DNA of 7,003 nucleotides, from assembly GCA_015233295.1 (NCBI GenBank), contig JADFYC010000154.1:1-7003 (forward strand). The letters run 5' to 3'. The translations under genes and the position numbers were made by a program. The notes under the pieces were generated by a model. The model did no database searches, was not told the origin of the DNA, and was given only the letters and a program-made list of their open reading frames with translations. The stretch comes from Deltaproteobacteria bacterium. Lineage in GTDB: Bacteria; Desulfobacterota; JADFXK01. This document shows, piece after piece, positions 1 to 5,800 of the stretch. The stretch's first letter is position 1. The number at the start of each line of letters is the position of its first letter.

Positions 1-1
1 C

Positions 2-406
2 AAGGAACCCGAAACTGCTATGACAGATTACGCAGAAAGATGGGAAATAGAAACACTTTTCGGCTGCTTAAAAAGCAGAGGGTTTCGTTTCGAATCCACC
101 CACATCACAGACCCGGAACGGATAAATAAGATGATAGCCTTGTTGGCCATCGCCTTCTGTTGGTGCCATCTTACGAGCGAATGGTTGGTGGAGCGTAAGC
201 CTATTCCAATCAAGAAGCATGGCCGAAAGGCGAAAAGTATCTTCCGCTATGGCTATGGCCTGGGTTCACTTCGGGACGCCCTGGTTAACAGATATTACAT
301 AAAAGGACGTCTTATCAATATGATAAAAATATTAGTGGAAGCATTATTTAATAAACCACTAATTAAACCAATTATATATTACCCTGAACTTTTGTCCCGT
401 ACATAG
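2..406 (+). CDS. IS4-family DDE transposase, C-terminal part (5' end outside window)
   Basis: This is the catalytic C-terminal part of a cut-and-paste transposase. The frame is open from base 2, so the ATG at position 20 is internal and the gene begins left of the window. Just after it lies YAERWEIETLFGCLK, an exact match to the IS4-family signature Y-(2)-R-(3)-E-(6)-K, which carries the third acidic catalytic residue of the DDE triad. The following stretch (KSRGFRFESTHITDPERI, then a hydrophobic AIAFCWCH segment) is also typical of the family. The two catalytic aspartates would lie in the missing part. The reading frame ends at 406, and IS4 elements usually end within a few bases of the transposase stop. 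The element's right end is therefore probably near 410, where an unrelated ISAs1 fragment begins. Family assignment is firm; whether the whole element is intact cannot be judged. Confidence 0.88.
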   Translation, partial: KEPETAMTDYAERWEIETLFGCLKSRGFRFESTHITDPERINKMIALLAIAFCWCHLTSEWLVERKPIPIKKHGRKAKSIFRYGYGLGSLRDALVNRYYIKGRLINMIKILVEALFNKPLIKPIIYYPELLSRT

Positions 407-631
407 GATGATATTATAGAGAATACCCGGCTAAAGGTGTCATGTGATGGAATCCCATTGGGTAGCTCAAGAAAAGACTTCAACCATTCATATTTCGCTA
501 GCCCATAATCCACTATCTCATTCCAATCATCTGCGCCACAAATAACCGCACATATGGTGATGACTATTATATCAATGAGCTTGTGTTGAGTCTTCAAAAG
601 AATGCAAGGTCAGGAATTGACTTGAATTCAT
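379..631 (-). pseudogene. ISAs1-family transposase, N-terminal fragment, frameshifted and truncated
   Basis: The reading frame below position 597 encodes HKLIDIIVITICAVICGA, then DDWNEI, then LELPNGIPSHDTFSRVFS. These are the hallmark N-terminal motifs of ISAs1 (H-repeat) transposases. Matching stops at about position 412 (SRVFSII); the last ten codons look unrelated and lie over the neighbouring IS4 end. The fragment has no good start in its own frame: a TGA lies just upstream at 612-610, and the first usable codon is TTG at 597. In another frame, an ATG at 631 opens MNSSQFLTLHSFED, which fits the usual N-terminus. Family members normally continue with a DPR...R stretch before HKLIDI, and this is missing. 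I infer an indel at about 590-600 that lost a few codons and shifted the frame. Full-length members are about 370 aa, so this gene is dead. Confidence 0.82.
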
Positions 632-779
632 CCAATATCCAATATCGTTGTTGGGTCGATCTCTGCCATAACCTGGGTCCTTTCATTAGAGAGGTTGGTG
701 GAAAAATTCTTCCTCCTATCCTCTCAAATGTTAAAGACCCTGTTTATGCTAGAGTATATCGCCCCTCAAAATAAATTTC

Positions 780-1147
780 ATGCGTTTGCCCTGCCCAATT
801 TATGAACTGGCCTTGTAGCCCTGAATCATAGTTTCCAAGGGATAGGACCGGAGTCATGCCCCGGCCCGATAAAGGCATTCTGCGATGGAGTAGGCACCTT
901 GGGCAACAACAAGACACTGCCGGACCTGAAAGAAATGTTTGCCGGATGGGAGCGGGAGCGAAGGCGGGAGGAGTGGAACCTCCGGATGGTGAAGTGAAGA
1001 GACCGAATCCACATTGAGCTAATCCCAATGAGCTAATCCCAACATTCGCACTACCAGGGACGATCGAAAGCTAATATATCCTCCTGCCTTTTCCCTTTAC
1101 TCAGCCTATGACCCGGTCGGGATCAATCCTACCAGCGAAAATTAGGG
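780..1147. other. Gene-poor stretch with a possible coding remnant and a short tandem repeat
   Basis: No complete gene is supported here. The most coding-like stretch is on the plus strand. The frame open from 806 to a TGA at 995-997 ends with TLPDLKEMFAGWERERRR followed by EEWNLRMVK, a charged tail that could be the C-terminus of a lost gene. It has no credible start or ribosome-binding site, and I do not recognise the family. A second plus-strand frame, ATG at 856 to TGA at about 1015-1017, overlaps it, and at most one can be real. Minus-strand frames through the same DNA are rich in Pro, Ser and Arg and look like shadows. No clear terminator follows the STAS gene whose stop is at 1148. Confidence 0.4.
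1015..1042. repeat. 14-bp perfect tandem duplication
   Basis: The unit TGAGCTAATCCCAA occurs twice back to back, at 1015-1028 and 1029-1042. Read on the minus strand the unit is TTGGGATTAGCTCA. It contains GATTAGCTCA, the 10-base string that also forms the end of the acceptor stem and the D-stem start of the tRNA-Arg at 2353-2429. The duplication lies between insertion-sequence debris and the STAS gene. It could be a slippage product or a leftover of a tRNA-targeted insertion. Confidence 0.75.
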
Positions 1148-1453
1148 CTAATCTAGGTTAAACAGTCTGCCGGCACCAAGGGCTTGAATGTTTTTTTTGA
1201 CGCTGGGGCTACAGTTTGAGAGGACGACTTCGGCCATATTTGCGATAGCCTTCGCCCGCAGCACTAAAAGCATACCTAAAGCTGACGCGTCCATGCACTC
1301 CACCTTGGCTAAATCCACCACCACTCGAGATAGCAATCTCATATTATCCTTATAAGCCTGGATGAAACTGGAATGAGTCGTGTAATCAAACCTTCCTGTT
1401 AGGCTAATCATCAAGGTCTTACCATCATCTGATTGATTTGTTTTCACAGTCAT
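1148..1453 (-). CDS. Single-domain STAS protein (anti-sigma factor antagonist, SpoIIAA/RsbV-like)
   Basis: The 101-aa protein is one complete STAS domain. Its N-terminal strands include KTLMISLTGRFDY, followed by a helix and the strand RVVVDLAKVECMD. The signature loop DASALGML follows at residues 55-62. Ser57 sits where the phosphorylated serine of SpoIIAA/RsbV lies, in the DSSG-type motif, so the phosphoswitch is probably retained. In characterised systems the unphosphorylated form binds an anti-sigma HPK-like kinase and frees a sigma factor, while kinase phosphorylation and a PP2C phosphatase reset it. No such partner is encoded in this window, so the regulated output is unknown; single STAS proteins also act in other partner-switching systems. 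The start is well supported: GGAGGT at 1466-1461 lies 7 bases before the ATG. An A8 tract in codons 86-88 is a possible slippage site. The gene stands alone, divergent from the next plus-strand gene. Confidence 0.88.
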   Translation of the reverse strand: MTVKTNQSDDGKTLMISLTGRFDYTTHSSFIQAYKDNMRLLSRVVVDLAKVECMDASALGMLLVLRAKAIANMAEVVLSNCSPSVKKNIQALGAGRLFNLD

Positions 1454-1744
1454 GATGTGTACCTCCGTGGTGAAAGCGAAGCAGCTTGTGGAGCATATCC
1501 TTTCGCTAAGACAAGCTTAGCCGGTCACACTGAATGCTCACAAGATTATTGTTTTAATTATGGGCGAAATAAGTAAATTAATCAATAGGTAGATAGCCCT
1601 ATTTGGATAGGAAAAAATCCTGATTTCATGGGAGTTCATCCCAGCCGGTAGACTATCGGTGTTGACAGGAGGCAACCTTGATGACCCGGCCGGACACCAC
1701 CTCACCCCCCAACCTGTGTTTATCCCCTGGGGCCGAATATGATC
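1454..1744. other. Divergent intergenic region between the STAS and ribbon-helix-helix genes
   Basis: No coding region is supported. The left part holds the STAS ribosome-binding site (1461-1466), but I could not identify a confident minus-strand promoter. The middle is A+T-rich (about 1540-1620) with several stops in every frame. The right part (from 1643) is G+C-richer and contains the left copy of a diverged direct repeat that flanks the ribbon-helix-helix gene. A minus-strand frame across 1538-1810 has no ribosome-binding site and covers the operator of the next gene, so I do not call it. Confidence 0.5.
1643..1735 (+). repeat. Left copy of a diverged direct repeat flanking the RHH gene
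   Basis: AGCCGGTAGAC at 1643-1653 and TATCCCCTGG at 1721-1730 both recur, in the same orientation and order and at nearly the same spacing (78 versus 82 bases), at 2181-2191 and 2263-2272. The AGCCGGTAGAC match extends to about 16 of 19 positions. Between the anchors only patchy similarity remains, for instance GTTGA and TGACC followed by GGC. Each anchor alone could be chance; the shared order and spacing makes common origin likely but not certain. Confidence 0.4.
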
Positions 1745-1773
1745 TTGACACCTTTTGAGTACTGCGTTACATG
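1745..1773 (+). promoter_or_regulatory. Predicted sigma-70 promoter of the RHH gene
   Basis: A perfect consensus -35 hexamer, TTGACA, lies at 1745-1750. With a 17-base spacer the -10 falls at 1768-1773 (TACATG, a weak match to TATAAT). The -10 overlaps the left arm of the operator-like inverted repeat, so a bound repressor would block polymerase. The poor -10 makes the exact start site uncertain. Confidence 0.5.
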
Positions 1774-1799
1774 TATCGAAACTAAAATTACATGTAACG
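1765..1799. promoter_or_regulatory. Operator-like perfect inverted repeat upstream of the RHH gene
   Basis: CGTTACATGTA (1765-1775) and TACATGTAACG (1789-1799) form a perfect 11-bp inverted repeat with a 13-base spacer. Each arm also contains the 8-bp palindrome TACATGTA, starting at 1768 and 1789. The 21-bp offset is two helical turns and places both sites on the same DNA face. The right arm runs into the GGAGG ribosome-binding site at 1799-1803, and the left arm covers the predicted -10. This layout is typical of autorepression by a small dimeric DNA-binding protein, and such a protein is encoded immediately downstream. Binding is inferred. Confidence 0.7.
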
Positions 1800-1808
1800 G
1801 AGGACATC

Positions 1809-2117
1809 ATGACGAGAAAGAAAGACGTGAGCCGAGACCGAGTTAAACAATGGCGGAAGCAAAAGGTTGAGCAAGGCGGGCGGACGCTGTCCGTGGTGAT
1901 CGGGCCGGAAGCTGTCAGGCAGTTTGATGCCCTGGTTGCCCACTATCAGGAACCCCAAGGGCGATTAGTTGAGCGGGCGATTTGGGCGTTGTATGATGGG
2001 ACGCCGAGCGTTTCATGTAACGAGTCAAGTGTTAGCGTTACGAATAACGGCAAGTCAGAATTGATTACATATAACGACGGCCAGGGTAGTAAACTTGCAA
2101 GCCATGACCGACGCTGA
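1809..2117 (+). CDS. Small predicted ribbon-helix-helix DNA-binding protein
   Basis: The ATG at 1809 is chosen because GGAGG (1799-1803) lies 5 bases upstream. A longer frame from 1755 would run through the promoter and operator. The product is 102 aa. Residues 1-24 are very basic (MTRKKDVSRDRVKQWRKQK). RTLSVVI (25-31) would form the DNA-contacting strand, followed by helix PEAVRQFDALVAHY (33-46) and helix QGRLVERAIWALYDG (50-64). This order matches the ribbon-helix-helix fold of Arc, MetJ and Omega-type repressors, but I recognise no named family. The tail from residue 67 is Ser/Asn-rich and probably disordered, and its DNA repeats operator-like motifs. The upstream promoter-operator arrangement suggests autoregulation. 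It is not followed by a toxin or partition gene, so a simple antitoxin role is not supported. The function beyond DNA binding is unknown. Confidence 0.75.
   Translation: MTRKKDVSRDRVKQWRKQKVEQGGRTLSVVIGPEAVRQFDALVAHYQEPQGRLVERAIWALYDGTPSVSCNESSVSVTNNGKSELITYNDGQGSKLASHDRR
2014..2076. promoter_or_regulatory. Operator-like motif variants inside the 3' end of the RHH gene
   Basis: Three further matches to the upstream operator core lie within the codons of the protein tail: CATGTAACG at 2014-2022, CGTTACG at 2036-2042 and TTACATATAACG at 2065-2076. They are imperfect and spaced irregularly, about 22-30 bases apart. Secondary binding sites for the encoded protein are possible. Fortuitous similarity in a low-complexity coding tail is the alternative. 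Confidence 0.35.
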
Positions 2118-2299
2118 CCAGGTTGCTTTGCCTGAGCCGGCCAGGCCGAGCTTATCACCTGGCTGACAGCCTGGCCTACAAGCCGGTAGACGATCAGGGG
2201 CCGGGATGGGGTTGAGCACAGGTGTGAGGTGACCGGCTAACCGCCTTCCCTGGACAGAGAGATATCCCCTGGCCATTGAGTTGACCACCCAGAAGCAGA
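2118..2299. other. G+C-rich non-coding stretch after the RHH gene, with hairpin potential
   Basis: No gene is supported between the RHH stop and the tRNA terminator. GGCCAGGC (2139-2146) and GCCTGGCC (2169-2176) can form a perfect 8-bp stem around a 22-base loop. No T-run follows, so this is not a classical intrinsic terminator. The right copy of the diverged direct repeat starts 5 bases after this stem. The region could encode a structured RNA or be the right flank of a small mobile unit; neither is shown. Confidence 0.4.
2181..2275 (+). repeat. Right copy of the diverged direct repeat flanking the RHH gene
   Basis: AGCCGGTAGAC (2181-2191) and TATCCCCTGG (2263-2272) match the anchors of the left copy in order, orientation and approximate spacing. 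Between them, GTTGA and GGTGACCGGC align with parts of the left copy after gaps. Only the anchors are strong; the middle may have diverged or rearranged. Confidence 0.4.
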
Positions 2300-2339
2300 A
2301 AACCCAGCCTCTTCTGCAATACTTTAAGTGGCTGGGTTT
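2300..2339 (-). terminator. Intrinsic terminator of the tRNA-Arg transcript (possibly bidirectional)
   Basis: AAACCCAGCC (2300-2309) and GGCTGGGTTT (2330-2339) form a perfect 10-bp stem around a 20-base loop. On the minus strand the hairpin begins 13 bases after the tRNA 3' end and finishes in TTTT before CTGCTTCT, which suits termination of the tRNA transcript. On the plus strand it is followed by a T-rich run (TTTATTTGATTTTTT), so it may also stop transcripts coming from the RHH gene side. Confidence 0.75.
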
Positions 2340-2352
2340 ATTTGATTTTTTA

Positions 2353-2429
2353 TGGTGGGCGATGGGCGACTCGAACGCCCGGCCTTTGGTTCCGGAGACC
2401 AACGCTCTATCCACCTGAGCTAATCGCCC
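2353..2429 (-). tRNA. tRNA-Arg, anticodon CCG, CCA encoded
   Basis: The minus strand folds into a full cloverleaf. The acceptor stem is GGGCGAT/ATCGCCC with discriminator A. The D-stem is GCTC/GAGC, the anticodon stem TTGGT/ACCAA with loop CTCCGGA, and the T-stem GGGCG/CGCCC around TTCGAGT. The variable loop is five bases. The anticodon CCG (2395-2393) reads the arginine codon CGG. The 3' CCA is encoded in the DNA, giving 77 nt in total. It lies about 380 bases after the pump gene on the same strand and has its own terminator. No second copy of its 3' end, as an att site would need, is visible in the window. Confidence 0.96.
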
Positions 2430-2811
2430 GATAATACCTGACCATTTTTTGCTATATACGGGTCTTGGCTAAGACTCCCGGCACACTTGACCTCACAGAA
2501 TCGGCTTGGCCTTTATCAGTCTCAACCACGGAACGAATACTAAACCATTTTTCCGTGAAGTTCAACCCCATTTTGACACAATCCTTATTTTATTCTCCGC
2601 AGGAGAGAAGTCAGGGTGTTTCTACGGATCGACCACAAGGTGTCTGGTTATCTTTTATTACCAAATATTGCCTGGTTACTAATATGGGCCGCATGCTCCG
2701 TGAAAAGTTCAATGCCGCCCGCCCCCCGGAAACTTTTTTTCACAGCCGTTAAAAATTGATATCCGACATCCCTCACTCGGCCGAGTCAAAACCTGAACGC
2801 AGAGACTTGCC
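2430..2811. other. Intergenic region between tRNA-Arg and the efflux operon
   Basis: No firmly supported gene lies here. Directly upstream of the tRNA on the minus strand are TATATA (2453-2458 region) and a bulged hairpin with stem GTCTT/AAGAC at 2462-2475, but no clear -35. Near-identical short repeats occur at 2552-2565 (TCCGTGAAGTTCAA) and 2697-2712 (the same with two extra A's). A 47-codon plus-strand frame at 2616-2759 is the only coding candidate. A 12-bp perfect palindrome, ACTCGGCCGAGT, lies at 2775-2786, about 26 bases past the pump stop codon. It has no adjacent T-run, so the operon terminator is not obvious. Confidence 0.45.
2616..2759 (+). CDS. Possible 47-aa small hydrophobic protein (tentative)
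   Basis: A GTG at 2616 is preceded by AGGAGA (2601-2606) at good spacing and opens a 47-codon frame ending in TGA at 2757-2759. The product begins VFLRIDHK, has a hydrophobic segment LLLPNIAWLLIWAACS (about residues 13-28) and ends in a basic tail, KLFFTAVKN. This could be a small membrane protein. The AAC context resembles a lipobox only weakly, because the -3 residue is Trp. I recognise no family. The frame lies in an otherwise empty region, and a chance open frame is at least as likely. Confidence 0.18.
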   Translation: MFLRIDHKVSGYLLLPNIAWLLIWAACSVKSSMPPAPRKLFFTAVKN

Positions 2812-5800
2812 TCATATTTCTTCTAAAGTAGCGGCCGGCGACGGGGGATCGGCCTGGAACCAGGACCGAATTTTTTTAGTGAATGATTCCATATACAAAT
2901 AAAAAACCGGCGTGACGTAAAGCGTCAACATTTGAGAAAACAATAACCCGCCCACCACGGCCAGACCCAGAGGACGTCGAGATTCGGCGCCGGCGCCATA
3001 CCCCAAGGCCAGCGGCAGGGTCCCCATCAGGGCCGCAGTAGTGGTCATCATAATCGGCCGGAATCTAATAATACAAGCCTCGTAGATGGCCTCTCGCGGC
3101 GGCATTCCTTCCTTTTGGGCCTGCAGGGCGAAGTCGATCATCATGATCCCATTCTTTTTGACCAACCCGACCAGCATGATGACACCGACGAAGGCGTAGA
3201 TGTTCAGCTCAACTTTGAACAGCAACAAAGTGGCCAGGGCGCCGAATCCGGCAAAAGGCAAGGCCGACAAGATGGTCACAGGATGGATAAAACTTTCATA
3301 AAGAATGCCCAAAACCAGGTAAATGACCAGGATGGCCATGATCAGCAACACACCGAGGCCTTGAAGGGATGATTGGAACGCCTGAGCGGTACCCTGGAAA
3401 CTGGTCGAGATAGTCGCCGGCAAAGTGTCCAGCGCGAGTTTGTCAAGTTCCTCAACCGCAGTGCCCAGCGATACCCCAGGTTTGAGGTTGAACGACAAGG
3501 TCACCGATGACAATTGCCCCGTGTGGTTGACCGACAAGGGGCCAAGGTTTTGGGTGATCTTAGCCACTGCTTTTAGCGGGACCAATCCACCGCTATCGGA
3601 CCTGATGTACAACTCTGATAATGCATCCGGTTCCCGCTGGTTTTTGGGTAGAACCTCCATAATCACCTGATAGTAGTTATTAGGCGCATAAATCGTTGAA
3701 ATCTGCCGCGAGGCGTAGCCGGTATATAGGGCGTCTTCAATTCTCTCGGCGGTGACGCCCAGGGCGGTAGCCTTATCCCGATCTATTTCCACGTTCACCT
3801 GGGGATTCTTCAGTTGCAGGTCTGAGGTGGCGTCCAGGAACCCCGGGAGGCTTTTCATTTTTTCTTCCAAAATCTGAGCGTACTGGTAAAGCTCCGAAGT
3901 ATCCGGTCCCTGCAGGGTGTACTGAAACTGGCTTTTAGTCAAATTACCCCCAATACGGAAGGGAGGCGGATTCTGAAGAAAAGCCCGGATGCCGTATTCC
4001 TTGGCCAATTTTGGCCGGAGGTCCTGAATCAGTTCATCGGCGGATAGTTTTCGTTCGGATCGGGGCTTGAGGCGCATGAACAGAATGCCGGAGTTGGTAC
4101 TGGTAATGCCTCCCCTGGCCCCCGCGCTGGAAAAAAAACCTTCCACATTAGGGTCTTGTTTGACGATGGCGGCCAGAGCCTTCTGGCGTTCCACCATGGC
4201 CTCAAAGGAGATACTCTCCGCCGCCTCGGTCAAGGCGAAGACCTGGCCGGTATCCTCGTTAGGAATAAAGCCCTTGGGGATTATCCGGAACATGTAGACC
4301 ATGGCCACCAGGACCATCAGGGTAATGAGCATGGTAAATGCCCGATGCCGCAAGACCCATTTCAGGCCCCGGTCATAGACATGAAGCATGCCGGAGAAGA
4401 ATTTCTCCGAGAGTCTATAGAACCGGCCCTGCCGACCCTCAGGCGTGTGCCTGAGAAATCGGCTGCACATCATCGGGGTGAGAGTCAGAGAAACAAATCC
4501 GGAAAATAATACGGCCACGCCGATGGCCACGGCAAATTCTTGAAACAGCCGGCCAATGATGCCGCCCATGAATAACACCGGGATGAATACTGCGGCTAGA
4601 GAAATGGTCATGGACACGATGGTGAAACCAATTTCCTGGGCGCCGTCAATCGCCGCAGTGAACTTATCCTTACCCATTTCCATGTGCCGGACAATGTTTT
4701 CCAGCATGACAATGGCATCATCGACCACGAAACCGACCGACAGGATCATGGCCATCAAAGATAGATTATCCACGCTGTAATTCAGGAGATACATGAACAT
4801 GAAGGTCCCGATTAGGGACATGGGGATGGCCAAGCTGGGGATGATAGTGGCCGTAAGTTTTCGTAAAAACAAAAAGATAACCAAGACAACCAGGCCCAGA
4901 GCCAGAATCAGAGTAAATTTGACTTCATTCACCGAGTCTCGAATGGACTCCGACCTGTCATACAGTATATTGAGTGAGGCAGAGGCCGGAATCTGCAGCC
5001 GGAAGGTCGGCAACAATTTTTTTATGGCCTCGGCGATTTCTATGGTATTGGTTCCTGGTTGCCGCTGAATAGCCAGGACCACGGCTCGTTTGTCAATGTA
5101 CCAGGCCGCGGTTTTGTCATTTTCGACGCTGTCAATGGCCCCCCCGATGTCGCGAAGCCGGACCGGCTGGCCTTTGCGGTAAGCCACGATTATGGGGGCG
5201 TAAGATTCCGCCTCGTTCAACTGCCCGGTGGCCTTGATGGTGTAGGTTTTGTGCCGGCCGGAGAGTATTCCAGTGGGCAGATTGACATTGGCGCTTTGGA
5301 CGGCGCGTGAGACTTCGTCCATACCGATACCATAAGCCGACAGGGCGGTAGGGTCCAGCCTGACCCGGACGGCATATTTCTGGGCGCCGTAAACCAGCAC
5401 CTGGGCCACGCCGCTGATAGTCGAGATGCGTTGGGCCATGACCGTTTCGCCGTATTCATCAATGGTATACATCGGGAGGGTGTCCGAGGTCAGGGCTAAG
5501 AACAAAATGGGTTGGTCCGCCGGATTAACCTTTCGATATGATGGTGGGGCCGGCATGTTTTGGGGCAATTGATTCGCGGTCCGGGCAATGGCCGCCTGGA
5601 CGTCTAGGGCGGCGGCGTCAAGGTTCCGGCTGAGATTAAACGTCAGGGTAATCTGGGTATTACCCAGGATACTGCTGGAGTTCATCGAATCCAGCCCGGC
5701 AATGGTCGTAAATTGCCTCTCCAGGGGGGTGGCCACGGCTGTAGACATGTTTTCCGGGCTGGCCCCAGGCAGACTGGCAGTCACTAAAATGGTCGGGAAA

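Larger units (their letters stand above)
1..742. mobile_element. Nested insertion-sequence remnants: IS4 element inside an ISAs1 copy
   Basis: Two transposase fragments of different families lie head to head: IS4 (plus strand) and ISAs1 N-terminus (minus strand), meeting at about 406-412. The ISAs1 gene is cut at the point where the IS4 element should end, as expected if the IS4 element landed inside it. On the minus strand, CAGGGTCTTTAA begins at position 742, about 110 bases upstream of the original ISAs1 ATG. Several ISAs1 elements start with CAGGG, so this could be the outer end of the ISAs1 copy. That boundary is tentative because the opposite ends of both elements lie outside the window. 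Confidence 0.6.

Noticed and set aside
583..774. Plus-strand 63-aa reading frame
   Set aside because: It overlaps the ISAs1 remnant and its upstream flank, has no ribosome-binding site and no recognisable motif.
744..1028. Minus-strand 94-aa frame and a nested 62-aa frame
   Set aside because: Composition rich in Pro, Ser and Cys, no ribosome-binding site, and opposite a more protein-like plus-strand frame; these look like shadows.
1538..1810. Minus-strand 90-aa frame
   Set aside because: It starts within the RHH operator and start codon region, has no ribosome-binding site, and runs into A+T-rich non-coding DNA.
1517..2240. 12-bp inverted match TTAGCCGGTCAC (1517-1528) to 2229-2240
   Set aside because: A single 12-mer match is expected by chance in a window this size, and there is no extension beyond it.
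1946..2414. Minus-strand frames of 70 and 119 aa
   Set aside because: One is antisense to the RHH gene; the other runs across the tRNA gene and its terminator, which cannot be protein coding.
2353..2429. tRNA-Arg as an integration site for an island covering 1-2352
   Set aside because: No integrase gene and no duplicate of the tRNA 3' end are visible, so only proximity supports it.
2465..2752. Plus-strand 95-aa frame starting at TTG
   Set aside because: No ribosome-binding site or motif. The shorter GTG frame at 2616 in another phase has better initiation signals, though it too is doubtful.
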